NCBI RefSeq assembly: GCF_030546645.1
Contig: NZ_JAUOTO010000007.1
Coordinates: 372,001 to 436,000, forward strand
Length of the DNA: 64,000 bases
Source of the DNA: Flavitalea plasmicola
Lineage (GTDB): Bacteria; Bacteroidota; Bacteroidia; Chitinophagales; Chitinophagaceae
Direction: 5' to 3'
How positions within the stretch are numbered: the first letter of the stretch is position 1; the number at the start of each line of letters is the position of its first letter. Shown piece by piece: positions 36,595 through 44,384 of this stretch. A program made the position numbers and the translations under genes. The notes beneath the pieces were generated by a model. The model ran no database searches. It was not told where the DNA came from and worked only from the letters and a program-made list of their open reading frames with translations.

Positions 36595-36650
36595 AATTAT
36601 ACTGGTTTAATGCAGTAACAATTTCCTCAAATTCGGCGGGATTTGCTTTT

Positions 36651-36658
36651 TAATTTTG
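36651..36658 (+). promoter_or_regulatory. Candidate -7 box of the AT-rich cassette
   Basis: TAATTTTG matches TAnnTTTG. The ATG at 36674 follows after 15 bases. No -33 TTG is seen at the right distance. Confidence 0.4.
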
Positions 36659-36673
36659 CGAAAACTTTATCAG

Positions 36674-36986
36674 ATGAAACCCATCTTCGATTCAACGCTT
36701 CATGACATTCTCAACGAAAGATTGGCAAGGCTAGAAGCATATTTCAATTCGGACGTAATTTTTTATTATGGTCCTATCGCCGATTCGCTTGAAAAACCCT
36801 TCCGTGACTTTATTGAAGATTTCAATTGGAGTAGCCGCCTTAACTCATATTTTAAAGCTAAAGATCGAGGATTACTCCAGCGATAAGGCGTTAAAATCAC
36901 TTATAAGAGAATATAATGACTTGATTTGCCAATACATATTGAGAAACGGCTCTGAAGCCTTCTTACATTCACGAAAATTTATTTAA
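36674..36986 (+). pseudogene. Decayed Clp-fold (SDH-type) serine proteinase, tentative
   Basis: One frame from ATG 36674 encodes LARLEAYFNSDVIFYYGPIA, which resembles the N-terminus of SDH/SppA-like Clp-fold serine proteinases, and stops at 36886. An overlapping frame to 36986 continues as KIEDYSSDKALKSLIREYND and ends LHSRKFI, which resembles the C-terminus of the same family. The catalytic core that should lie between is absent. I infer an internal deletion with a frameshift. The family call is from memory and is weak; two independent small genes are the alternative. Confidence 0.4.
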
Positions 36987-36995
36987 ATTCGTATT

Positions 36996-37202
36996 ATGAA
37001 TTCAATTGCTGAAAAAATTCAGGAAACAATAAATGCCGAGGAGCTTAAAAACCTTGGTGATAATAAGTTTAAAGAACTTCAGCAACTCATCGAAACCATG
37101 AGGGAGCTCGGTATGGACAGAAAGCCGGAATATACATTTCCGCTTACTGATACTATCGGAAAAACCTGTTATTCTTCTTTAAACAAACATCCGAATCGCT
37201 AA
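36996..37202 (+). CDS. Small protein following the decayed proteinase
   Basis: The 68-residue soluble protein starts with ATG nine bases after the preceding frame and is intact: a helical start (residues 1-35) and a PEYTFPLTDTIGKTCYSS segment. The DNA is clearly more AT-rich than the genes around it. It is probably the second gene of a horizontally acquired two-gene cassette whose first gene has decayed. Its function is unknown. An intrinsic terminator follows at 37236. Confidence 0.55.
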   Translation: MNSIAEKIQETINAEELKNLGDNKFKELQQLIETMRELGMDRKPEYTFPLTDTIGKTCYSSLNKHPNR

Positions 37203-37235
37203 AATTAAGGACAATCACTTGACCGATGTAAACAA

Positions 37236-37261
37236 AGGCCCTCTTGGGGCCTCTTTTCTTT
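37236..37261 (+). terminator. Intrinsic terminator of the AT-rich cassette
   Basis: AGGCCC (37236-37241) pairs with GGGCCT (37247-37252) across the loop TCTTG, followed by CTTTTCTTTT. It closes the small two-gene transcript before tadA. Confidence 0.7.
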
Positions 37262-37265
37262 TAGC

Positions 37266-37293
37266 TTAATTATGGCAAATTCGCCATAATTAA
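37266..37293. promoter_or_regulatory. 11-bp perfect inverted repeat upstream of tadA
   Basis: TTAATTATGGC (37266-37276) and GCCATAATTAA (37283-37293) are exact reverse complements around AAATTC. The right arm occupies the position where the -33 element of the tadA promoter should be, so it may be an operator; it could also be a leftover terminator hairpin without a T-tract. Confidence 0.4.
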
Positions 37294-37311
37294 ATGCAAT
37301 GATTTAGTGCT

Positions 37312-37319
37312 TAATTTTG
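37312..37319 (+). promoter_or_regulatory. Candidate -7 box of tadA
   Basis: TAATTTTG matches TAnnTTTG exactly. The ATG at 37325 follows after five bases, which supports that ATG and rules out the TTG at 37307 as start. Confidence 0.5.
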
Positions 37320-37324
37320 ACTTT

Positions 37325-37870
37325 ATGAGCAATGACAACGTTATAGGGAAAATTCCTTTTTTGCGTACCAATGATGACAGCGATTACATGCAGCAAGCCC
37401 TCAAGGAAGCCCGCAAAGCATACGCCGAAGAAGAGATCCCCATCGGCGCCATCATCGTCCTGAACGACAAGATCATCGCCCGCGGTCACAACCAAACGGA
37501 AAGACTGACAGACTGCACCGCACACGCCGAGATCATCGCCCTCACCTCCGCCTTCAATTTCCTGGGCAGCAAATACCTCCCGGATGCCTCCATCTATATC
37601 ACCGTAGAACCCTGCCTCATGTGCGCCGGCGCGCTCTATTGGAGCAAGATCGGCCGCGTCATCTACGGCGCCGATGACGATAAGAACGGCTACCGCCGGG
37701 GCATCCGCCTGCCATCCCTGTCCAACCCATCAGATGACCCCCTGCTCCCATCTCCCGAAGCCCGGATCCCTACCTGGCCCTTCCACCCCAAAACCACCCT
37801 CATAAAAGGCATCCTGAAAGAAGAATGCGCCGCGCTGATGCAGGACTTCTTTCGCGAACGCAGGAAATAG
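37325..37870 (+). CDS. tadA: tRNA-specific adenosine deaminase / nucleoside deaminase
   Basis: The enzyme deaminates A34 of tRNA-Arg to inosine, or acts as a related nucleoside deaminase. From ATG 37325 it has 181 residues; homologues often start nearer MQQALKEAR (37388). The zinc and catalytic motifs are HAE (67-69) and PCLMC (96-100). The ~25-residue C-terminal extension beyond the core (SPEARIPTWPFHPKTTL and onward) is longer than in E. coli. The stop is 15 bp before heptamer repeat copy 2. Confidence 0.88.
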   Translation: MSNDNVIGKIPFLRTNDDSDYMQQALKEARKAYAEEEIPIGAIIVLNDKIIARGHNQTERLTDCTAHAEIIALTSAFNFLGSKYLPDASIYITVEPCLMCAGALYWSKIGRVIYGADDDKNGYRRGIRLPSLSNPSDDPLLPSPEARIPTWPFHPKTTLIKGILKEECAALMQDFFRERRK

Positions 37871-37885
37871 CTGCGAGCACTTTCC

Positions 37886-37983
37886 AGCTTCAAGCTACAA
37901 GCCTCAAGCTACAAGTTGGCATTATTAAGCCATGCACGACTTAAAAGATCTTGCTTGCAGCTTGTAGCTTGAAGCTTGTAGCT
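37886..37983. repeat. GCTTGNA heptamer inverted repeat, copy 2
   Basis: The left arm AGCTTCAAGCTACAAGCCTC... (37886-37915) and right arm CTTGCAGCTTGTAGCTTGAA... (37950-37983) are inverted copies of a 7-base-period array. The 34-bp spacer has TAAGCC and ACTTAAA. It fills the gap between the convergent tadA and DUF1080 stops, and its last bases form the stop codon of the latter. Confidence 0.75.
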
Positions 37984-38689
37984 AGATTTTTCTGATCTTG
38001 ATGTTCTTGAAGGTCGCCCCACCACCATGATCCTGCAGGTCGATCAGTCCCGTCTTCGCCACGCCATAATCAGGATAATCCTTCCATTTGCCGGTGGCCT
38101 TCAGCTTCCGCCATTCCGGTGTCCGGACCTTAAAATCAGCCACCTTGAATCCATTGAGCCAATGCTCCACATGATCTCCATTTACAACGATCCGTGTATG
38201 GTTATACTCCCCCTGGGGCTTCGTAGCGATCTTCAACGGAGGATGCATCGCATAATCCGCCCCGCTCTTCTGCCAATCTTCCAACTTCCCCGGGTACCCG
38301 AAATCATCTATCAGCTGGTACTCCGGCCCGGTCTCATAGGGATGCTCATGCGTCTCCAGCACATGATAAAGCACACCGCTATTGGCCCCCTTTTCAATCT
38401 TCCAGTCCAGCTCAAGCTCAAAATTCTCATATTTCCCATTCGTCACCAGGTCGGCACGATGCTGTACCCCTTCCTGCTTGCAATGCAGCTCTCCGTTAGT
38501 GACCTCCCAGCTGTCATCGGGCGCCTGCTTATACGTATGCCACCCCGCAGTCGACTTACCGTCAAATAATAATTTCCAGCCCGCCTTTCTCTCCCTGGCA
38601 GTAAGCGTATTGTCCTGGGCCTTTACCCCGAAAGAACACCCTGCCGACAGACAAAAGACAGCTGCAATGCACTTGAACATAGTATACAT
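37982..38689 (-). CDS. DUF1080 family protein (3-keto-disaccharide hydrolase domain), exported
   Basis: The 235-residue protein has a signal peptide (to about residue 24) and one lectin-like DUF1080 domain: GWKLLFDGKSTAGWHTY, WEVTNGELHC, FELELDWKI, NSGVLYHV and a final GLIDLQDHGGGATFKNIKIR. Relatives include 3-keto-glucoside and 3-keto-disaccharide hydrolases. The ATG at 38680 is nearly as likely as a start. Its TAG stop is inside heptamer repeat copy 2. Confidence 0.88.
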   Translation of the reverse strand: MYTMFKCIAAVFCLSAGCSFGVKAQDNTLTARERKAGWKLLFDGKSTAGWHTYKQAPDDSWEVTNGELHCKQEGVQHRADLVTNGKYENFELELDWKIEKGANSGVLYHVLETHEHPYETGPEYQLIDDFGYPGKLEDWQKSGADYAMHPPLKIATKPQGEYNHTRIVVNGDHVEHWLNGFKVADFKVRTPEWRKLKATGKWKDYPDYGVAKTGLIDLQDHGGGATFKNIKIRKI

Positions 38690-38860
38690 AAAAAAGAGAT
38701 TAGACGAGAAAGTTACAAAACTTTAAACATCCTCCCACCTCCGGGTGTAATCCATCCGTTTGGCAGGGTGCGCATTTTCCTGTAAATTCGCTACCCCTTC
38801 AGTGGCCTCACGGCCCTTATTGACAAGACTTAATTTTAGATAACATTAAAAACATCCGTT

Positions 38861-39472
38861 ATGGCATTTACACTTCCTGCGTTGCCGTATGCATTCGAAG
38901 CATTGGAGCCGCACATCGACACTACCACCATGCAGATACACCATGGTAAACATCATCAGGCATATGTTGACAATCTGAATAAGGCCATCGCCGGCACTCC
39001 CAACGAAGGAAAATCCCTGGAAGAGCTGGTCGCAAAAGCAGGCACCATCAGCCCTGTCGTCCGCAACAATGGCGGAGGACACTGGAACCATACTTTCTTC
39101 TGGGAAAGCCTCAGCCCCAAAAGCACCGGCGCTCCCTCAGCCAGGCTGGCCGACGACATCCATACCACCTTCGGCAGCTTCGACGCCTTCAAGGAAAAAT
39201 TCAATGCGGCCGGCATGGGCCGTTTCGGCAGCGGCTGGGCCTGGCTCATCGTAAAGGACGGCAAGCTGGAGATCAGCTCCACCCCCAACCAGGACAACCC
39301 ACTGATGGACGTAGCCGAAGTAAAGGGAACACCCCTGCTGGGCGTGGACGTTTGGGAACATGCCTATTACCTGAAATATCAAAATCGCCGCGCCGAATAC
39401 CTGGGCGCTTTCTGGAGCGTAGTCAACTGGGATAAGGTGGCTGAACGTTATGCGGCCGCGATCGGCAAATAA
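38861..39472 (+). CDS. sodA: Superoxide dismutase, Mn/Fe family
   Basis: The 203-residue cytoplasmic enzyme dismutates superoxide. Metal ligands are His27 (HHGKHH), His76 ([11 protein letters not shown]), Asp162 and His166 ([11 protein letters not shown]). The GGGH context and the Gln in STPNQDNP resemble Mn-type enzymes more than Fe-type ones, but cambialistic use is possible. The start [20 protein letters not shown] is canonical. The lipoprotein gene follows after about 70 bp. Confidence 0.95.
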   Translation: MAFTLPALPYAFEALEPHIDTTTMQIHHGKHHQAYVDNLNKAIAGTPNEGKSLEELVAKAGTISPVVRNNGGGHWNHTFFWESLSPKSTGAPSARLADDIHTTFGSFDAFKEKFNAAGMGRFGSGWAWLIVKDGKLEISSTPNQDNPLMDVAEVKGTPLLGVDVWEHAYYLKYQNRRAEYLGAFWSVVNWDKVAERYAAAIGK

Positions 39473-39541
39473 ATCATACTCACCGGCAGCGTGACCCGCA
39501 AGGACTACGCTGCCGGAATACCATTCGATAAAAAGAACCAT

Positions 39542-40153
39542 ATGCAGCAATTTTCCGCCACGGCATTTTCGATCGCAGCGCTTCTCTCCCTGGCAGCTTG
39601 TAAAGGACATCAGAAAAAGGTCATCGTCTATGCAGGCAGCGATATACAGGTAGATAACACCAAGACCAATATCACCGTTGGCGAAGGAGGCCCCTTACAT
39701 CAACAGGACCTGGACTTCTCCGGCGGCGATCCGGTGACGCTCAACGCGCAGACCCCTTCCGGTAAGGTCAGCCTGGAAGTGGCGGAAGATGGGCTTTATA
39801 TAGCCAACCTGAAAAATGACACCATCGTAGGCAGCTTCCAGCGCGTAGGTGCGGCATCTGGAAGCAACCGTATTACACAGGATCAGCTGAAACCTATGGT
39901 GGATAGCCTTGAAAAACTGGTTCGCGGCGAGAACGTCAGCGCAGCCAATAAGAATTATTTTATCCTGCCCAACCATATTGCCAAGGTCAGCCAGACCACC
40001 GCAGCAAAGGTATTCGGACCTTACACAACGATCCCTTCTTCTTTCGACGCCGGCTCCGTCCCGGAGATCTATAAATTTTATAGCGTCAAGGAAGTGCACG
40101 AAATGATCAATAAATTCAATGGGATCATTTCGCCGGCCAAACCGGCGAAATAG
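39542..40153 (+). CDS. Predicted lipoprotein of unknown function
   Basis: From ATG 39542 the product has 203 residues and the lipoprotein signal LLSLAAC. The mature part has a beta-rich first half (YAGSDIQVDNTKTNITVGEG) and a helical second half with SLEKLVRGENVSAANKNYFILP. I recognise no family. It may share a transcript with sodA upstream. The stop lies at the left edge of heptamer repeat copy 3. Confidence 0.7.
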   Translation: MQQFSATAFSIAALLSLAACKGHQKKVIVYAGSDIQVDNTKTNITVGEGGPLHQQDLDFSGGDPVTLNAQTPSGKVSLEVAEDGLYIANLKNDTIVGSFQRVGAASGSNRITQDQLKPMVDSLEKLVRGENVSAANKNYFILPNHIAKVSQTTAAKVFGPYTTIPSSFDAGSVPEIYKFYSVKEVHEMINKFNGIISPAKPAK

Positions 40154-40236
40154 CCTCAAGCCACAAGCTGCAAGCTACAAGTAAAGTTAACCTAAGCACT
40201 CCTGGCTTGCAGCTTGAGGCTTGCAGCTTGCAGCTT
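40153..40236. repeat. GCTTGNA heptamer inverted repeat, copy 3
   Basis: The left arm GCCTCAAGCCACAAGCTGCA... (40153-40181) and right arm GCTTGCAGCTTGAGGCTTGC... (40205-40236) face each other across a 23-bp spacer. It fills the gap between the convergent stop codons of the lipoprotein (40153) and yidD (40238). Confidence 0.75.
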
Positions 40237-40237
40237 C

Positions 40238-40468
40238 CTAAGGTACAGGGTCCACCCCATGTCCTCCCCAGGGATGACAACGGACAATGCGGCGTAGCGC
40301 CAGCCATCCGCCTTTCAGGGGACCATATTTTTGCAGTGCTTCCAGGGCATATTGCGAGCAGGTGGGCGTAAAGCGGCATTTGGGGCCTAACAGGGGCGAA
40401 ATAATCCATTGATACAGCTTGATCAATGCGATCAGGGGCAGGCTTAATATGCGTCGTAAGGTCCTCAT
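40238..40468 (-). CDS. yidD: Membrane protein insertion efficiency factor YidD
   Basis: The short 76-residue protein starts at ATG 40468 with an amphipathic helix ([17 protein letters not shown]) and has the YidD motif [19 protein letters not shown] and [13 protein letters not shown] with three conserved cysteines. It assists YidC-dependent insertion (established). Its start overlaps the rnpA stop by four bases, the usual rpmH-rnpA-yidD order. The longer frame to 40597 overlaps rnpA and is not credible. Confidence 0.93.
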   Translation of the reverse strand: MRTLRRILSLPLIALIKLYQWIISPLLGPKCRFTPTCSQYALEALQKYGPLKGGWLALRRIVRCHPWGGHGVDPVP

Positions 40469-40896
40469 GATCCTATCTCCTTCGCTATTTTTTCCAAAGC
40501 TACAGCTATCCTGCCGGACACCAGGCGGTGATCGGGCAGTTCTTTGCCGGTATAAATAAAAAACAGGCAGAGCGAAAGCCGCCGTTCCTCCACCCAAAGC
40601 GCCAAAGGCTCTTTTTGCAGGCGATAAGCCTCCCGGGTCAGCCGCTTGATCCGGTTCCTGTCTACCGCCTTTTTAAAATTCCGCTTGCTGGCCCCGAATC
40701 CGGCCTGTAAACCCGGCCGGCCTTTACCCACATTTCCCGCTTGACCAGGCCCGCCCTCCGGGGGTTCTATCACATAATAGACCATGTAGGGAAAGACATG
40801 CAGGCGCTTGCCCGCACGGAAGACCCGCTCGATCTGCTTGCGGCTCTTCAGCCGCTCACCCCTGCCTAATGTGAATCGCCGGTGGATGGGAGATAT
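40465..40896 (-). CDS. rnpA: Ribonuclease P protein component, non-standard start
   Basis: The conserved core [19 protein letters not shown] and [16 protein letters not shown] mark RnpA, which helps the RNA enzyme mature tRNA 5' ends. The first ATG in the frame (40785) would cut off the conserved N-terminus, which continues upstream as HRRFTLGRG. Between that segment and the upstream in-frame TAG there is no ATG, GTG or TTG; only ATC (40887), ATA (40896) and ATT (40917) are available. The coordinates given assume ATA. A base error or an unusual start are both possible. Located between rpmH and yidD. Confidence 0.85.
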   Translation of the reverse strand: MSPIHRRFTLGRGERLKSRKQIERVFRAGKRLHVFPYMVYYVIEPPEGGPGQAGNVGKGRPGLQAGFGASKRNFKKAVDRNRIKRLTREAYRLQKEPLALWVEERRLSLCLFFIYTGKELPDHRLVSGRIAVALEKIAKEIGS

Positions 40897-40903
40897 TTTA
40901 AAA

Positions 40904-40936
40904 TAAAAAAAGCGAATTAGCTCGCACTAATTCGCT
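40904..40936 (-). terminator. Intrinsic terminator between rpmH and rnpA
   Basis: Read on the minus strand, AGCGAATTAG and CTAATTCGCT pair perfectly over 10 bp with loop TGCGAG, followed by seven T residues. The coding sequence of rnpA must begin within or just after it, so rnpA depends on read-through or on an internal promoter. Confidence 0.8.
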
Positions 40937-40989
40937 GCAATATAAGCTCTATGGTCCGATGACGGAAAAACCCGTCCCGGCCGGAAATG

Positions 40990-41145
40990 CTATTTCAGTT
41001 TCGATTCGTCAGAAATCGTCAGTTTCTTACGACCCTTTTTACGACGGCTGGCCAATACCTTACGGCCATTGGCAGTCTGCATGCGCTTACGAAAACCATG
41101 AACAGTTTTGCGGCGACGTCTATGAGGTTGGAATGTACGTTTCAT
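40990..41145 (-). CDS. rpmH: 50S ribosomal protein L34
   Basis: The 51-residue basic protein [20 protein letters not shown]... with [18 protein letters not shown] is L34 without doubt. It is shorter than usual ORF-calling limits. The C-terminal TISDESKLK is the slightly extended form seen in Bacteroidota. It heads the rpmH-rnpA-yidD order; a terminator follows it 54 bp downstream. Confidence 0.97.
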   Translation of the reverse strand: MKRTFQPHRRRRKTVHGFRKRMQTANGRKVLASRRKKGRKKLTISDESKLK

Positions 41146-41265
41146 ACGTTCATTTTAAATAAATTAGAAAAAACTTTTTCCATCAAAGACCACGGGTCAC
41201 CATACCCGTCGCCGGTGAAAGGGACGGCAAAATTAGGGAAAAAAAGATGGCCGGCCAAGTGTTTA

Positions 41266-42159
41266 CTAATATTGCACCGAAAAATATCCGCTGCTCAGCT
41301 GGTAGGTCTTGGGGTCCTGGAAGGTGGGGTCAGTCGCCAGGAACTCAAAATTACCCCTGATCCTTCCGGCAGTAGGATCATTTTCCAGGATATTGAGTGT
41401 CCCGCTGGCAGCGCCAAAAGTGGAGTTGATCACCGGACTATAGACGCCGGTATAGGTGAATTGCATGTTATCGAACATATAAGGCCCTCCCGGAGCGATA
41501 TCAAAAGGCAGTATAAGGGTAATGGCCTGTGCCCCATTGAGGGCTGAGCCATTTATAACCAGCGTGTTGGAAAAGTTTGAAGCCAGGATGCTCCTGGCCA
41601 TCCAGTTCTGTCCATCGATGACTGCATGCATCGTATCCCCTTTGTTAGCCTCCGGAAGGGACGAACTATAGGGTAATTTGTAGAAGACCCCTTCTGTGAT
41701 CTTTTTTTCCTTACCGTCGACGTTCCGATAGGCATTGAAGAAGAATGTGCCGGTAATGGTCTTGTTCACCGGGTCGATGGCGGTCACTGTCACCGTCCCG
41801 CCCGCCTGGGACGTGTCGCTGCCCTGGTTGGAGGTGTAGGCATACAGGTCGGCGGAGTCTTTATTGGCGTACGCGGCAACGGAAGTAGTGTTCTGGTCGA
41901 GCGTGTAGACCCCGGGGACCGTATCGTTGAGGATAATGCCCAGCTGCTTATTGTCCGCACTGAGGCCCGTAATGCTGATAAATCCCGCCGCAATGGTGGC
42001 CCCTTTTTGATTGTCAGCAGCTATCCATTGCGTCCCATCGATCTGTGCCATAAAGGTCCCGTTGCGACCATTGGGATTTTCTGTGCTGACCTCTTTCCGG
42101 CAGGAGAAAAGGCCCAGGACCACCAGGACGGACACGATATGAGAAAGGTAACGGGACAT
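41266..42159 (-). CDS. Lipoprotein with two DUF6252-like modules
   Basis: The 297-residue protein has a lipoprotein signal (VVLGLFSC) and two similar beta-rich modules. Each begins AQIDGTQWIAAD or AVIDGQNWMARS and goes through ITG...LGIILNDTVPGVYTLD and ITGTFFFNAYR strands. The pattern matches DUF6252, common in Bacteroidota surface lipoproteins with unknown ligands (name from memory). It is 10 bp upstream of the murI stop side, on the same strand as murI. Confidence 0.7.
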   Translation of the reverse strand: MSRYLSHIVSVLVVLGLFSCRKEVSTENPNGRNGTFMAQIDGTQWIAADNQKGATIAAGFISITGLSADNKQLGIILNDTVPGVYTLDQNTTSVAAYANKDSADLYAYTSNQGSDTSQAGGTVTVTAIDPVNKTITGTFFFNAYRNVDGKEKKITEGVFYKLPYSSSLPEANKGDTMHAVIDGQNWMARSILASNFSNTLVINGSALNGAQAITLILPFDIAPGGPYMFDNMQFTYTGVYSPVINSTFGAASGTLNILENDPTAGRIRGNFEFLATDPTFQDPKTYQLSSGYFSVQY

Positions 42160-42169
42160 AATGCAACTA

Positions 42170-42997
42170 TTAAGGTAATACTATATGCGTTGATTGTAAA
42201 GCTTTCCCATAGAAAATACTGGCGTGGCTGTCAAAATCCTCGGCGGAGTCCGTGGTAAAGCACCGGAGCTGGCCGTTCCTGGAACACCGGCGTTCCATCT
42301 CCGGATGACGCTGCAAATAATCAGCCAGACTCTCCGCTACGATCTCGCCCTGGACGATCAGCTGGCTACCCGCCGGCAAATGCCGCGCGATCTTGTCCCG
42401 CATCAGGGGATAGTGGGTACATGCCAGGAGCACAGCGTCAATATCAGGAGATTGGGCCTTCAGCAACTCCATATACTCTTTCACAAAATAATCAGCGCCA
42501 GGCTTATCATGCTCGTTATTCTCCACCAGGGGCACCCAGAGCGGGCAAGCCTGCTGGAACACATCGATGGAAGGGTAGAATTTTTCGATCTCGATAGGAT
42601 AGGACCCTGACAGCACCGTCCCCCGGGTAGCAAGAATGCCCACTTTGCCCGTCTTCGTATACTTCCCTATCACTTCCGTGGTCGGCCGTATCACCCCCAG
42701 CACCCTTTTATCCGGCGCGATCAGGGGAAGGTCATGCTGCTGGATGGTCCGCAGCGCCTTCGCCGAAGCCGTATTGCAGGCCAGTATCACCAGGGGACAG
42801 CCCTGGCGGAAAAGCCATTGCACACACTCCAGCGTATAATGATACACCGTCTCGAAGCTCCTCGTCCCATAGGGTGCACGGGCATTATCTCCCAGGTACG
42901 TATAATCATACTGCGGCAGCCGGGCCACCAGCTCTTTCAGAACCGTGAGGCCGCCATAACCTGAATCAAATACACCGATGGGTTGCGAGGATTGCAT
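42170..42997 (-). CDS. murI: Glutamate racemase
   Basis: From ATG 42997 the protein has 275 residues and makes D-glutamate for peptidoglycan. The active-site pair is Cys74 in LACNTAS and Cys193 in LLACTHYPLM, with Asp11-Ser12 in VFDSGYGGLTVL. A frame extension to 43039 adds 14 unlikely residues. It follows ompH-ompH-bamA-uppS on the same strand, a conserved Bacteroidota envelope cluster, separated from the nearest ompH gene by hairpin element copy 2. Confidence 0.95.
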   Translation of the reverse strand: MQSSQPIGVFDSGYGGLTVLKELVARLPQYDYTYLGDNARAPYGTRSFETVYHYTLECVQWLFRQGCPLVILACNTASAKALRTIQQHDLPLIAPDKRVLGVIRPTTEVIGKYTKTGKVGILATRGTVLSGSYPIEIEKFYPSIDVFQQACPLWVPLVENNEHDKPGADYFVKEYMELLKAQSPDIDAVLLACTHYPLMRDKIARHLPAGSQLIVQGEIVAESLADYLQRHPEMERRCSRNGQLRCFTTDSAEDFDSHASIFYGKALQSTHIVLP

Positions 42998-43119
42998 AGT
43001 ATAAAAAAACGCCGGGGGAATAGCCGCCCAGCGCTTCATTTAATATCTGATTTGTACAATAGAACCTATTTATTTCGCCGGCGATGGGTTCCGAAATTTA
43101 CCGAACGGCTAATGATGAG

Positions 43120-43204
43120 AACTTCGTCGGAGCTGCGTTCCTTGCTCCTCCTCGTTCGTAACCTTCGCTTCGCTCGGTTACGGCCATAGCGCCTGTGGCG
43201 CTAT
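43120..43204. repeat. CC-TGT-GG hairpin element, copy 2
   Basis: AACTTCGTCGG, GCGTTCCTTG, GTAACC-N12-GGTTAC and the perfect hairpin ATAGCGCC-TGT-GGCGCTAT (43186-43204) occur in the same order as in copy 1. The stop codon of the ompH gene (43201-43203) is inside the right arm. Confidence 0.65.
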
Positions 43205-43710
43205 TTGAGGCCGAGCTTCTTCTTCACCAGGGGCAGCAGGTCATCTGCGGGAGGGGATGCCAGCAGCGCTTCCTTCGTCAGCACATAAGCATAGCCGTTT
43301 TCCTTGGCCACGGCCTGCACCGTTTCAACAGCTTTCTTCTGAATAGGCGTGATCAGATCCTGCTGCTTCTGCTGGTACAGTTGCTGTGCCTGCTGTTGCC
43401 ATCCCTGCAGCTTGATGAGCATTTCACCCATATTCTTCTTCTTCAGTTCCAGTTGCGCCTTTGTGTATTTAGCCGTATCCTTTGAGTTCAAGAGGCTGTC
43501 CTGCTCATAATATTCCTTCTTCATGTCCTCGAAATTCTGACCCAGCGCATTCTGGTAATCATTCAAGGCCGTATCCGCTTTTTTGTATTCAGGCATTGCA
43601 GGGATCAGTTCGGAAAGGCTGATATAGCCGATCTTCGCCTGCGCTTTTGTTGAATTGCCCGCCATCACCAGGCCCATAACCACCACTACTACGGTAAGAA
43701 TCTTTTTCAT
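43201..43710 (-). CDS. OmpH/Skp-family periplasmic chaperone, second copy
   Basis: From ATG 43710 the product has 169 residues with a signal peptide (VVVVVMGLVMAGNSTKAQ) and a coiled-coil hairpin rich in Lys, Glu and Gln (about 50-125), followed by AKENGYAYVLTKEALL. Skp-type chaperones carry outer-membrane proteins through the periplasm to BamA. The two ompH genes and bamA are consecutive, so a common operon is likely. The terminal residues LKKKLGLK overlap hairpin element copy 2. Confidence 0.9.
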   Translation of the reverse strand: MKKILTVVVVVMGLVMAGNSTKAQAKIGYISLSELIPAMPEYKKADTALNDYQNALGQNFEDMKKEYYEQDSLLNSKDTAKYTKAQLELKKKNMGEMLIKLQGWQQQAQQLYQQKQQDLITPIQKKAVETVQAVAKENGYAYVLTKEALLASPPADDLLPLVKKKLGLK

Positions 43711-43837
43711 TTGTTCGTTGTTTGTTTTTGGTGAGCACGGAACATAACGGAGTTCCATGATCTTATTTGTTTTTGTTGTTTGCTTAACGACACTTTAACA
43801 ATAGCCAGGCACATCGATCACCCAAAGCTTCTTCTCC

Positions 43838-44353
43838 TTATTTGGCAATTCCCAAAGCCCGCAGGATATCCTCGCTTTTGTCCAGCTTTGGGTCGGCAAA
43901 TATAACAGTAATTCCTTCACTTTTATCCAAAATTAAATCGTACATCCTGTTGACCGCAATCTGCTGGATGGCGTTGTATACCTTGTCCTGTATGGGTTTG
44001 ACCAATTCCTGCCGCATCTTGAACAGGTCGCCTTCATAGCCGAAACGCTTGCGCTGAAGGTCCCGCACCTCCTTTTCCCTGTTGAAAAGCAGATCCTCTC
44101 TTTTCTTCTTCAGCGTATCGCTCAACATCACCTGCTCGGCGTCATAATCCTTGTACATTTTATCCAGGGCCGACTGCTTGTCATCGATCTCTTTCTGCCA
44201 CTGCAGGCTGATCTGATCCAGCTTTTTCTGGGCATCTTTGTATTCCGGCATTTTATCCAGGATATACTTGGTGTCTACAACGATGATCCGTTGCGCCTGC
44301 CCGGCCAGCGCAAAGGCCAGCAACAGGCTTACAAATATTATTATCTTCCTCAT
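43838..44353 (-). CDS. OmpH/Skp-family periplasmic chaperone, first copy
   Basis: From ATG 44353 the product has 171 residues: signal peptide FVSLLLAFALAGQAQ, the conserved RIIVVDTKYILDKMPEYKDAQ start and a long coiled coil (about 45-115). The two copies are clearly paralogous in their start (DTKYILDKMPEY vs SLSELIPAMPEY) but have diverged. The start follows bamA by 31 bp. The frame upstream of ATG 44353 overlaps bamA and is rejected. Confidence 0.9.
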   Translation of the reverse strand: MRKIIIFVSLLLAFALAGQAQRIIVVDTKYILDKMPEYKDAQKKLDQISLQWQKEIDDKQSALDKMYKDYDAEQVMLSDTLKKKREDLLFNREKEVRDLQRKRFGYEGDLFKMRQELVKPIQDKVYNAIQQIAVNRMYDLILDKSEGITVIFADPKLDKSEDILRALGIAK

Positions 44354-44384
44354 AGGTGCATTTTTAGGATCTGTAAAATAAGCA

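Noticed and set aside
40469-40597. Longer N-terminus of yidD
   Set aside because: It overlaps rnpA almost entirely, while ATG 40468 makes a four-base overlap and a normal-length YidD.
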